DNA from: a bacterium
Lineage (GTDB): Bacteria > Chloroflexota > Dormibacteria > Aeolococcales > Bog-877
Reading direction: 5' to 3'
NCBI GenBank assembly: GCA_021844355.1
Contig: JAKBTP010000111.1
Coordinates: 4,911-15,878, forward strand
DNA length: 10,968 bases
The notes beneath the pieces were generated by a model, which saw only the letters and a program-made list of their open reading frames with translations, searched no databases and had not been told where the DNA came from. Position numbers and translations under genes: made by a program. Shown piece by piece: positions 1 to 7,050 of this stretch; within the stretch, counting starts at the first letter, position 1, and each line of letters opens with the position of its first letter.

Positions 1-1029
1 TTCACGACCCTCAACGCCGTCGACTCGACCTCGATCGCCACCTGGACGGTTACCCAGAACAGCGTCGACTGGATCAAGACCTACTGGGAACAGCCGAGTA
101 CTGGTTCCTACAGCATCGACATGAACGGGACCCGGAACGCGGAGCACCTCTCCGCCAACGGCCAGATCGCCCAGACGTTTGCCACCAGCGCGGGGGCAAC
201 TTATGTCGTTGCCTTCCAGCTGTCGGGCAACTTCAACTCCGCCTGCCAGCTGCCAACTCCCGGGCGGCAGACCTTGTGGGTCGACGCCCCGGCTGTCCCC
301 GGCGGCACGGCGACGGCCGATCTGGGGTCCGCATACACCTTCACCGAGCCCAGCTCGTGGAGCTACACGAACATGGAGTGGACAGTTGAGAAGTACTCGT
401 TCACTGCCGCCCAGGGCACCACGAGTTCAACCCTCACCTTCACCGCCGACCCGAACAACACCACCAACTGCGGTCCTGCGGTCGGCGACGTCTCCGTCAC
501 TGAGGCCCCGACCTCCACGGTGAATTGCTCGGGAAGCTGCCAGGCCGGGGCCCTCAGCCCGACCACCGGGGTCAACGGGAGGGTCAACACCAACTCCGAC
601 GGGTCCACCACCTACCAGCTGACCGCCGCGTTCGGCGCCGGGACCCTGAACTGCGACGGGTTCGTATCCCACGGGGGGCCGGCGGATCCCCTTGCGGTCA
701 CGGCCACTTCAACAGTCGGTGGGGCGGTGACGCTGACCTTCCCCCCTTCCTTCTTCAGCAAAAGCGACCTGGACCCGGACGACACCCCGGTCTGCTTCGG
801 CGCCGGCCAGCGGTTTCCCACCTGGCTGCGGGTGCCCGGAAGCAGCAGCTTCCCCTACCAGGGGCTCCTCTTCACCTGTGGCAACCCGGTGTACCAGTTC
901 GTGACCCGGCACCGCCACTTCCCGCTCACCGCATGCATCTCCTCCTATTCGTGGACCGGCGGTGCCGAGACGGTGGCCATCCAGACCAGCTCCTTCGGCA
1001 GCGGTGGCGGCGACCCTATGTACTGGTGA
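1..1029 (+). CDS. Secreted protein with choice-of-anchor C / DUF642-like domain, 5' end missing
   Basis: The frame is open from base 1 to TGA at 1027-1029, giving 342 visible residues, so the true start and any signal peptide lie upstream. The Met codon at 121 is internal, because the domain already runs through residues 1-40 (FTTLNAVDST, WTVTQNSVDWI, GSYSIDMNGT). Residues 1 to about 170 match the pattern I know from choice-of-anchor C / DUF642-type proteins: a 'WTV..GSVDWI..YW' strand, 'S.D.NG', 'QTFATSAGATYVVAFQLSGN', 'TFTA' and a closing 'GPAVGDVSVTE'. These are extracellular galactose-binding-like beta-sandwiches, so export to the surface is inferred. A Thr/Ser/Cys linker (around 172-181) leads to a tail of about 160 residues that I do not recognise. 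The visible part has eight Cys (82, 157, 176, 180, 218, 265, 293, 312), consistent with disulfides outside the cell. No LPXTG motif or C-terminal membrane helix is present. Its stop directly abuts the stop of the convergent cyclase gene. Domain call fairly sure; ligand unknown. Confidence 0.75.
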   Translation, partial: FTTLNAVDSTSIATWTVTQNSVDWIKTYWEQPSTGSYSIDMNGTRNAEHLSANGQIAQTFATSAGATYVVAFQLSGNFNSACQLPTPGRQTLWVDAPAVPGGTATADLGSAYTFTEPSSWSYTNMEWTVEKYSFTAAQGTTSSTLTFTADPNNTTNCGPAVGDVSVTEAPTSTVNCSGSCQAGALSPTTGVNGRVNTNSDGSTTYQLTAAFGAGTLNCDGFVSHGGPADPLAVTATSTVGGAVTLTFPPSFFSKSDLDPDDTPVCFGAGQRFPTWLRVPGSSSFPYQGLLFTCGNPVYQFVTRHRHFPLTACISSYSWTGGAETVAIQTSSFGSGGGDPMYW

Positions 1030-4000
1030 TCAGCCCGGTGCCTGGGCCGACGTGAGCCGGCCCAGGCTGCGGGCGGTCTCGACCACCCCCAGCTGATCGA
1101 AGAGCTCCAAGCTCTCCCGGCGGACCCCCGGCCCCGCGCTGGGCCAGAGGTCCGCCAGGGCATTGAGCGACAGCGCCAGTTCGTAGCGGGCGCCGCGGCG
1201 GCGCGCGATCTCGACCGAGGCCCGCAGGTGCTCCGCGACGCGGGTTGAGTCCTCGCCCCGGCCGGCCCGCGCCAGCGCCATGACTCGCTCCATCCAAGCC
1301 ACCAGGAGATCGCTCCCCGGGCTCGACGCGGCATCCCGCAGCACCTGATGGGCGACCTCTATGGCTGAGGCGAAGTCCTCTGCCAGCAGCAGGGCCTCCG
1401 CCCTGGCGGCGTCCGACTGCAACAGCTGCAGGGTCTCGCCCTCGCTGGCCGACAGGGCGCGTGCCTGATCCAGCAGGGCCAGGGCCCTTTCAGTGTCGCC
1501 GCGCCGCGCGGCCAGCCTGCCCAGCAACATGGTCCCGTAGCCGATGAAAGTGGGTGTTCCGGCCGCCTGATAGGTCCGCAAGGCCTCCTCGAGCATCGTC
1601 TCGGCTCGGGCCAGGTGCCCCTGGTCCGCCAGGACCTCGGCGATGTTGCCCGCTCCGACGGCCGCGGTCCACTCGTCCCCGGCGCGTCGGCAGGCATCAC
1701 AGGACTGGGTGTAGAAGTCCACCGCCTGGGACCAGTTGCCGGCGAAGTAGGCGCGGATGCCGAGCTGGTTCAGGGCCCGGGCCTCCAGCCAGGGCTGGTC
1801 GCCCAAGCGACGCAGGATCTCCAGCGCCCGGCTGGCGTGCTCGCTGCCCCCCTCGCGACCGAGGGTGAGTTCGGCGATGTCCAGGTGAACCAGGGCTGTG
1901 GCCAGGACCTCGGGGGCCCCGGCGGCGTCCGCCAGCCTGACCGCGTCCAGCAGGTGGTTGACGGCGTCCTGGCTTCGTCCCTGCCGGTGGCGCACGAGGC
2001 CGTACTGGGCGCGGATCTCAGCGCGGAGGCGGGCCGCCTCCGGGCCATGCTCGTCCCCCAGGCTTCTCTCCGCCCGGGTCAGGGTCCTCAGGGTGAGCGG
2101 GTAGTTGCCGGCGCGGTCGGTTGCCAGCGCGATCTTGAAATTGAGCCTAGCCTGCTGTGGCCCCGCCTTCGCCCAGCGCCGGCTGGCCCGGTAGACCTCG
2201 GCGGCACTGGCGAATTCGCCAAGCCTTCCACGGGCGTCCCCGAGGGCCTCGGCCACCTGGAGCAGCTCTCCAGGGGCGACGTCTCGCAAAACCCTGGCCG
2301 CTTGGAGAGCCTGATCGTAGAAGGTGGCGGCCTCGAAGCTGGCGTACACCCTCCGTGCGCGATCACCGGCCAGCCGGGCGTAATGCCAGGCCGGGCGGTG
2401 CTGCAGGGCGTGCCCGAAGTGGAGGGCGAGCAGGCCGGCGATTTCGGCCGCCTCCCCGCCGGCCCGACGCTCCAGCACCTCGCCCGCCCGGGCGTGCAGC
2501 TCACGCCGGCGAGCGTAGGGCAACCCCTCGTAGGCGGCGTCGCGCAGCATGTTGTGCCGGAAGCGCAGGCTGCCGGAGGCATCGGCGACCAGGAACTCCT
2601 CCAGGGCACCCAGGCGTTCCGAGTGGAGCTCCTCTGCCGTCATCTCCTCCAACACTGGGATGGCGACCTGCAAGCCCAGGACGGAGGCCACGCGCAGGAG
2701 ACGCCGGTCGGGCGGGGAGAGACGGTCGATCTGCGCGGCCAGCACCTCCTCGACGGTGTCCGGGAGCGCGGTGCCGAAGCCGGACTGCCGCCCGGTCTCT
2801 ATGAGTTGCAGGAGAAACAGGGGGTTGCCGCCGCCTCGCTCCGAGATGGTGCGCAGCTCGTGCGGGGCGAGCGGTTGCTGGCCGGTGGCGAAGAGGAGGA
2901 GCTGGGCCACAGCAGGCTCACTGAGCGGCCCGAGCTCCCGCCTCACGACGTGAGGGAGGCCCTCGGTGAACAGCCCCAGCTCCTGCCGTCGTCGAGACAC
3001 CACCAGCAGCCAGGGCCGGGTGGAGCTCGCGCTGATGAGCGCCCGAACCAGTCCGGAACTGGCGTCATCCATCCACTGCGTGTCGTCGAAGAGGATCAGG
3101 GTGGGCCCGACCAGCATGGCGGTCATGAATTGGAGGACGACGTCCTCCAGGCGCTCCCTGCGGAAGCGCTCCTCCAGGGCGTTGACCTCAGGGGTGGGGG
3201 CCACCTCGGCCCCGACCACTCCGGCCAGGAGCGGGAGCCACGGGATGAGCCGGGCCGCCCGTTTCTCGACCGACTCCGTCAGCGCCCGGCCGATCTCCTC
3301 CGGTCCGGCTCCTGGATCCACTCCCAGAGCCTGCAGTCCCAGAGCGCCCATGGAGGCATACGGGAGCATGGACCGGTACTCGTCGCATACCACCGAGAGG
3401 ACCGACACGGCCCCGGCCCTCCGCCGCAGCTCCTCGAGGAGCCGGGACTTGCCGATCCCCGGCGGCCCCACCAGCTCCACGCAGCCGCCCTCGCCGTTCC
3501 CCGCTGCCAGCAGGCGCTCTTCGAGTAGCCGCAGCTCGCTTTCCCGCCCCACCAGCTCCGGACCCTCTGTCCCCACCGCGGCGGCGCCCCGCTCGGGGGA
3601 TCCGACCCGGTGGGCATGGACCGGTTGGGACTTCCCCTTGACCAGGAACGGCTCCAGCTCCTCGCTCTGGAAGCGGATCCGGCTGCGACCCAGCGCCGCC
3701 TCGGAGGCGAGCAGCTCGCCGTGGGCCGCACGGCCCATCAGCCGGGCCGCGAGATTGATCGCATCTCCCTTGGCGGAGTAGGTGCGGCGGTAGGGGGGGC
3801 CGAAGTCCCCGGTGAAGACCCGCCCGTGATTGACCCCTGCCCGGAGGAGCAGGCCGTCCACCTGGTTCAGGATCTCCCGGACCGCGACCAGCAGCCGTCC
3901 CGTGTCATCGTCAGTGGCCCGAGGGGCGCCCGCCACGAGCATGACCTTGCCTCCGTTCTCGGCGATGTCGGTCTCCCAGAAGGTGACGCCATGCGCCTCG

Positions 4001-4929
4001 CACACCTCCTGGACCAGAGACACCAGCCGGTCCAGCTGCTGGGCGAGGTCGCTCACAGCACCGCCGGCCAAGAACTCGTCTACCCCACCGAACTCCAAGA
4101 ACGCCACCGCCACCTGCCGGTGTTCGCTCTCGACCGGGGTGGCCAGGAGGTGCGAGCGCAGGCTCCCGGGCAGACTGAGGCTCGGCCGGTACGCCCGCTG
4201 GTCAGGCGGCCGGGCTGGCGCTGGCGCCGTCAGGCGGGGCGGGTTGGCGATCAGGACTCCGTCCTGCTTGGCGGCCCCCAGCACCGCGGCATCCAGGTGG
4301 CGGGCGGTCTCCCTGCTCACCACGATCTCCCCCGCCTCCGCGACGGCCTCCATGTGGGCGGTGACGGTCGCCGCCGGTCCGGTCACCAGCAGCTCACGGT
4401 GACGGGTCCCCACCAAGAAGAAGGTGAAGAGCCCGCTGTTGATGCCGACTGACATGCGCAGCGTCGACGGCCCTGCCGAGGTCCGGAGGCTGCCCAGCCG
4501 GGTCATGAGCCGCTGCATCCGGCAGGCGGCTGCGACGGCCCGCTGAGCGTGCTCGGGCCCCGCGAACCACACCAGCACCGCGTCCCCGCCCCACTTGACC
4601 AGCTCACCCGAGTTCGCGTAGGCGACCTCCAGCAGGCTGTCGAAGGTCCGGTCGAGGTATCCCGTGAGCTCCTCGGCTCCGGCCTTGCCGCGCGAGGCCA
4701 GCATCTCGGTGAGCCTGGTGAAGCCCGAGATGTCGACGAAGGCCAGGGTGCCCTCCAACTGTCGCACCAGTTCGCCCGACCCTGCGGCGACCCAGTCCAG
4801 GGCCAGCTTGGGCACGTAGGGCAGCAGGGCGTGCTCCGCCTCCCGGCCAAGAGACTCATCGCGAAACTCGCCCGTGGCAGAAGGCCGGCTTGCGCTCACA
4901 GGCGGCGTCGAGCCACTGGGGCCCGGCAC
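1030..4929 (-). CDS. sAC-like tandem class III adenylate/guanylate cyclase with AAA-type ATPase and TPR region
   Basis: A 1299-residue cytoplasmic signalling protein predicted to make cyclic nucleotide from NTP. Domains: C1 cyclase about 58-205, C2 cyclase about 270-440, P-loop ATPase about 455-700, winged-helix-like link about 735-790, and TPR-like helical repeats about 840-1290. C1 has both metal ligands, D66 (FVDISGF) and D116 (KWGGDAVLVWF), but lacks the Asn-x3-Arg transition-state motif. C2 has N392 and R396 (INLAARLMG) but reads Glu (FLEFGG) and Lys (NGGKVML) where the metal Asp residues belong. The halves therefore complement each other and imply one intramolecular active site. Walker A is GPPGIGKS at 488-495 and Walker B is LILFDD at 611-616. 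The order matches mammalian soluble adenylyl cyclase (ADCY10), and related proteins occur in many actinobacteria and Chloroflexi. There are no membrane segments. The start is GTG at 4927-4929, the first possible start after an in-frame stop at 4963-4965. It has no convincing Shine-Dalgarno, so a GTG ten codons in could also serve. Family call is sure; ATP versus GTP preference and the activating signal are not visible. Confidence 0.95.
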   Translation of the reverse strand: MPGPSGSTPPVSASRPSATGEFRDESLGREAEHALLPYVPKLALDWVAAGSGELVRQLEGTLAFVDISGFTRLTEMLASRGKAGAEELTGYLDRTFDSLLEVAYANSGELVKWGGDAVLVWFAGPEHAQRAVAAACRMQRLMTRLGSLRTSAGPSTLRMSVGINSGLFTFFLVGTRHRELLVTGPAATVTAHMEAVAEAGEIVVSRETARHLDAAVLGAAKQDGVLIANPPRLTAPAPARPPDQRAYRPSLSLPGSLRSHLLATPVESEHRQVAVAFLEFGGVDEFLAGGAVSDLAQQLDRLVSLVQEVCEAHGVTFWETDIAENGGKVMLVAGAPRATDDDTGRLLVAVREILNQVDGLLLRAGVNHGRVFTGDFGPPYRRTYSAKGDAINLAARLMGRAAHGELLASEAALGRSRIRFQSEELEPFLVKGKSQPVHAHRVGSPERGAAAVGTEGPELVGRESELRLLEERLLAAGNGEGGCVELVGPPGIGKSRLLEELRRRAGAVSVLSVVCDEYRSMLPYASMGALGLQALGVDPGAGPEEIGRALTESVEKRAARLIPWLPLLAGVVGAEVAPTPEVNALEERFRRERLEDVVLQFMTAMLVGPTLILFDDTQWMDDASSGLVRALISASSTRPWLLVVSRRRQELGLFTEGLPHVVRRELGPLSEPAVAQLLLFATGQQPLAPHELRTISERGGGNPLFLLQLIETGRQSGFGTALPDTVEEVLAAQIDRLSPPDRRLLRVASVLGLQVAIPVLEEMTAEELHSERLGALEEFLVADASGSLRFRHNMLRDAAYEGLPYARRRELHARAGEVLERRAGGEAAEIAGLLALHFGHALQHRPAWHYARLAGDRARRVYASFEAATFYDQALQAARVLRDVAPGELLQVAEALGDARGRLGEFASAAEVYRASRRWAKAGPQQARLNFKIALATDRAGNYPLTLRTLTRAERSLGDEHGPEAARLRAEIRAQYGLVRHRQGRSQDAVNHLLDAVRLADAAGAPEVLATALVHLDIAELTLGREGGSEHASRALEILRRLGDQPWLEARALNQLGIRAYFAGNWSQAVDFYTQSCDACRRAGDEWTAAVGAGNIAEVLADQGHLARAETMLEEALRTYQAAGTPTFIGYGTMLLGRLAARRGDTERALALLDQARALSASEGETLQLLQSDAARAEALLLAEDFASAIEVAHQVLRDAASSPGSDLLVAWMERVMALARAGRGEDSTRVAEHLRASVEIARRRGARYELALSLNALADLWPSAGPGVRRESLELFDQLGVVETARSLGRLTSAQAPG
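1040..1067. terminator. Perfect 10-bp inverted repeat, possible U-less terminator
   Basis: GCCTGGGCCG at 1040-1049 pairs perfectly with CGGCCCAGGC at 1058-1067 across an 8-nt loop. It starts 10 nt past the stop of the anchor-C gene and lies inside the last codons of the convergent cyclase gene. No T-run follows on either strand, so it is not a canonical intrinsic terminator. High-GC bacteria are reported to use U-poor hairpins, so a role in ending the + transcript is plausible but inferred. Confidence 0.35.
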
Positions 4930-5513
4930 CTCATCGGATGGACCGGGCCACTTCGCAGCGAGTCACTCAAGTCTGTCAGGGGACCTCCCCGGCAGGGGCG
5001 TTCAGTAAGCCGACCACCCGACCTTTTGCCACCTGCCCGGTACACCGCGGCGAGCCGGAAATAGCGCCGCCGCTGCCCGATGCCAGTCCTCCACGCGGCC
5101 CTTCGCCACCCGCGGCAGCAGGGGCACCGAGGCGCGGACCGCGCAATTCGTACTCTCCGCCTCCCAACCTTCTGCACCCGGCGCCGCCCAGAGGGAGGCC
5201 CCATCGGTACTTGTCTCATCCCGCGTCGGCCCTGTCAATACCCGACCTCCCCTGAGACCGGCAAACGCGCCGCCGCCAGGTCGGGCGGGGCTTCATCAGC
5301 CAGGGGCCGCAGGGCAAGGCTGGAGATAGGGCCACAGGGCGGCCAGCTCCCGGCCGGCGCCGGACCGCGGGCCGGGCGGCTCCTGGTTTCGCGTATGGTG
5401 GAGCAGTCGGCCAGACGGCGCCGCCCGGTCGCGGCGGTGGACGATTCTCGGGTCGATGACGGGGATCAAGGCCGACACCTGCTCCTGACCCTCGCAGTCT
5501 TGGGAGGACACGC
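4930..5513. other. 584-bp spacer between the divergent cyclase and aldo/keto reductase genes
   Basis: No convincing gene is seen. The open frames crossing it have Arg/Pro/Ala-rich, low-complexity translations typical of non-coding GC-rich DNA, and none shows a domain or a good ribosome binding site. The spacer must hold the promoters of two divergent genes, but I find no strong -35/-10 pair for either. The best -10-like element toward the reductase is TATGGT at 5394-5399, without a matching -35. A 7-bp inverted repeat (CCCGGCC at 5349-5355 with GGCCGGG at 5370-5376, 14-nt loop) lies upstream of the reductase and is of unknown meaning. Just before the reductase, a 40-codon frame from ATG 5395 ends in a TGA at 5515-5517 that overlaps the reductase TTG start. 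Confidence 0.7.
5502..5507 (+). promoter_or_regulatory. Shine-Dalgarno of the aldo/keto reductase gene
   Basis: GGGAGG lies 6 nt before TTG 5514 and 12 nt before ATG 5520. The spacing favours TTG as start; the codon favours ATG. The two choices differ by only two residues. Confidence 0.7.
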
Positions 5514-6488
5514 TTGACCATGGACTACGTGCACTTGGGTCGCTCGGGTTTGAAGGTGAGCCGGCTCTGCCTGGGGACCATGAACTTCGGGACCAGGACT
5601 GAGCCGCCGGTGGCCCACCGGATCATGGACCTGGCGCTGGAGATGGGGATCAACTTCTTCGACACGGCCAACGTGTATGGGCGCGCTGTCAGGATCGGCC
5701 TCACCGAGGAGGTGGTAGGTGAGTGGCTGAGCCAGGGCGACCACCGGCAGCGCGTGGTTCTGGCGACCAAGGTCTTCGCCCGCACCTCCGACTGGCCCAA
5801 CGAGGGCGGGTTGTCGGCGCGGCACATCATCAGCGCCTGCGAGGCCTCCCTTCGTCGGCTGCGGACAGACCACATCGACCTCTACCAGATGCACCACGTC
5901 GACCGTGCCACCCCGGTGGAGGAGACGCTGGGGGCACTCGAACTCCTGCGCCAGCAAGGAAAGGTCATCTACTTTGGCTCGTCGAACTTCGCCGGTTGGC
6001 ACCTGGCGCGCTTCCAGGAGCAGGCGCGGGCGAGGGGGACGCAGGGCCTGGTGAGTGAGCAGTCGCTCTACAACCTCCTCTCACGCGAAGTGGAGCTGGA
6101 GGTGCTCCCAGCCTGCCGTGAGTACGGGATCGGGATGATTCCCTGGAGCCCTCTGGCCTCCGGCATCCTGGGTGGCACGCCCGGGGCCGATCACGTGGGG
6201 AGGCGCTCGGACGCCCAGGCCAGGGAGCGTGGCGCCAAGCATGGTGACCAGCTCGCCGCCTACGAGCGACTGTGCCAGGAACTCGGGAACCAACCCTCGG
6301 AGGTGGCCCTGGCCTGGCTGTTGGCCCAACCCGGGGTCACGGCTCCGATCCTCGGACCGAGGACCGAGGATCAGCTGACCCAAGCTGCCCAAGCCCTCGA
6401 GCTCAAGCTGGGGGATGCCGAGATGACCCGGCTGGACCAGATCTTCCCCGGCCCGGGAGGTGCTGCTCCTGAGGCGTACGCCTGGTAG
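5514..6488 (+). CDS. Aldo/keto reductase family oxidoreductase
   Basis: A 324-residue (TTG start) or 322-residue (ATG 5520) NADPH-dependent aldo/keto reductase with the TIM-barrel fold, predicted cytoplasmic. The catalytic tetrad is complete: D50 and Y55 in FFDTANVYG, K86 in LATKVF, H127 in YQMHHVD. The N-terminal LGRSGLKVSRLCLGTMNFG is the family's opening strand and turn. GSSNFAGWHL (about 155-164) and the C-terminal ILGPRTEDQL (279-288) fit the cofactor-binding region. The protein ends in FPGPGGAAPEAYAW, a tail common in bacterial members of this group, so it is full length. The substrate cannot be read from sequence; relatives reduce aldehydes, ketones or sugar-derived carbonyls. It appears to be monocistronic and converges on the thioesterase gene with only 9 nt between stops. 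Confidence in family is very high. Confidence 0.97.
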   Translation: MTMDYVHLGRSGLKVSRLCLGTMNFGTRTEPPVAHRIMDLALEMGINFFDTANVYGRAVRIGLTEEVVGEWLSQGDHRQRVVLATKVFARTSDWPNEGGLSARHIISACEASLRRLRTDHIDLYQMHHVDRATPVEETLGALELLRQQGKVIYFGSSNFAGWHLARFQEQARARGTQGLVSEQSLYNLLSREVELEVLPACREYGIGMIPWSPLASGILGGTPGADHVGRRSDAQARERGAKHGDQLAAYERLCQELGNQPSEVALAWLLAQPGVTAPILGPRTEDQLTQAAQALELKLGDAEMTRLDQIFPGPGGAAPEAYAW

Positions 6489-6497
6489 GGTGGCGGC

Positions 6498-6965
6498 TCA
6501 GCGCGCCGCGCCCCGCCGCCGGTCCGCCCGCTTTGCCAGGGTGGCGGCGGTCGCCGGGGCCGCCACCCGCACCAGCTCCTCCGGGACTGGAGCCGGCCTC
6601 CCATCCGACAGCCGCACCCAGGCCCACTCGGTCGCTATCACCGCCAGGAGGCGGTGATCCGAGGCCCGGTGAATGGTCGTCCGTCGCTGCCCCCGGGTAC
6701 CGCGGATCAGTTCGACCTGGACCATGAGCTCCAGCTCATCACCGAATCGTGCCGGAGCGTGGTAGGTGACGTCATGGTGGCGGATGACCCAACCCCCACC
6801 GTGCTGGGAAGCCCACTCCGCCCCGAACCCGCTCACCTCGGCGTGGCGCGACGCCATCTCCTCCGCCCAGTTGAGGTAGACGGCGTTGTTCACGTGCCCG
6901 TAGGCATCGATCTCGTATTGCCGTACGCGCCACCGGTCCCGGTAGGTCAAGGGATCGGGATCCAC
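6498..6965 (-). CDS. Hotdog-fold acyl-CoA thioesterase (4HBT / YbgC-like)
   Basis: A 155-residue protein of the 4-hydroxybenzoyl-CoA thioesterase family, which hydrolyses acyl-CoA thioesters to free acid and CoA in the cytoplasm. The signature is VRQYEIDAYGHVNNAVYLNWAEE (residues 14-36), with the catalytic Asp at D20 and the GHVNN turn. WVIRHHDVTYHAPARFGDELEL (59-80) is the conserved second strand block of the hotdog. Length matches the family (130-160), with an Ala/Arg-rich C-terminal tail (from about 135). The start is GTG at 6963-6965. No good Shine-Dalgarno sits at normal distance; the nearest AGGA is 11 nt away. A -10-like AATAAT lies 6 nt upstream, so the message may be leaderless. It is transcribed away from the glycosyltransferase-like gene and toward the reductase. 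Acyl chain specificity is unknown. Confidence 0.93.
   Translation of the reverse strand: MDPDPLTYRDRWRVRQYEIDAYGHVNNAVYLNWAEEMASRHAEVSGFGAEWASQHGGGWVIRHHDVTYHAPARFGDELELMVQVELIRGTRGQRRTTIHRASDHRLLAVIATEWAWVRLSDGRPAPVPEELVRVAAPATAATLAKRADRRRGAAR
6539..6568. terminator. Perfect 10-bp inverted repeat in the thioesterase 3' end, possible terminator
   Basis: GGGTGGCGGC at 6539-6548 pairs exactly with GCCGCCACCC at 6559-6568 around a 10-nt loop. It lies inside the last 25 codons of the thioesterase and 50 nt past the reductase stop at 6488. It encodes an Ala/Pro/Thr stretch, so the symmetry may partly come from repeated Ala codons. No T-run follows. A terminator role for the incoming reductase transcript is inferred only. 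Confidence 0.3.
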
Positions 6966-6971
6966 TCGCCC

Positions 6972-6977
6972 ATTATT
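6972..6977 (-). promoter_or_regulatory. Candidate -10 element for leaderless thioesterase mRNA
   Basis: On the minus strand AATAAT (5 of 6 to TATAAT) is followed by 6 nt (GGGCGA) and then the GTG start, which would put the transcription start at or next to the start codon. Leaderless mRNAs of this geometry are common in actinobacteria. No -35 match is visible 17 nt upstream. Confidence 0.35.
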
Positions 6978-7037
6978 CCTGGCGGCCCCCTGGACTCTGG
7001 CGGCGGCGCGGCCGCATCATCGCAGGGATTCAACCTT

Positions 7038-7043
7038 GGGGAG
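7038..7043 (+). promoter_or_regulatory. Shine-Dalgarno that selects GTG 7051 as start
   Basis: GGGGAG is 7 nt before GTG 7051. The upstream in-frame TTG at 7036 overlaps this motif and has no ribosome binding site of its own, so GTG 7051 is the better start. Confidence 0.7.
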
Positions 7044-7050
7044 ATCAAAA

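Noticed and set aside
121..1029. Taking Met 121 as the start of the anchor-C gene
   Set aside because: The frame and the domain strands continue upstream to base 1, so 121 is internal.
1615..3528. 637-codon open frame on the + strand
   Set aside because: It is wholly antisense to the cyclase gene, whose domains, motifs and codon pattern are clear. Long antisense frames are expected opposite GC-rich genes, and its translation shows no domain.
5002..5238. 78-codon - frame and overlapping - frames upstream of the cyclase
   Set aside because: No start signal or domain. A cyclase N-terminal extension is excluded by the in-frame stop at 4963-4965.
5080..5517. 145-codon + frame covering most of the spacer
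   Set aside because: Arg/Pro-rich composition, no ribosome binding site and no recognisable domain. Only its last 40 codons are kept, as a low-interest upstream ORF candidate.
6492..6520. GGCGGC / GCCGCC inverted repeat just after the reductase stop
   Set aside because: Only 6 bp with a 17-nt loop in very GC-rich DNA and no T-run; the 6539-6568 stem is far stronger.
7036..7050. TTG 7036 as the start of the membrane protein
   Set aside because: It overlaps the Shine-Dalgarno that serves GTG 7051 and has none of its own.
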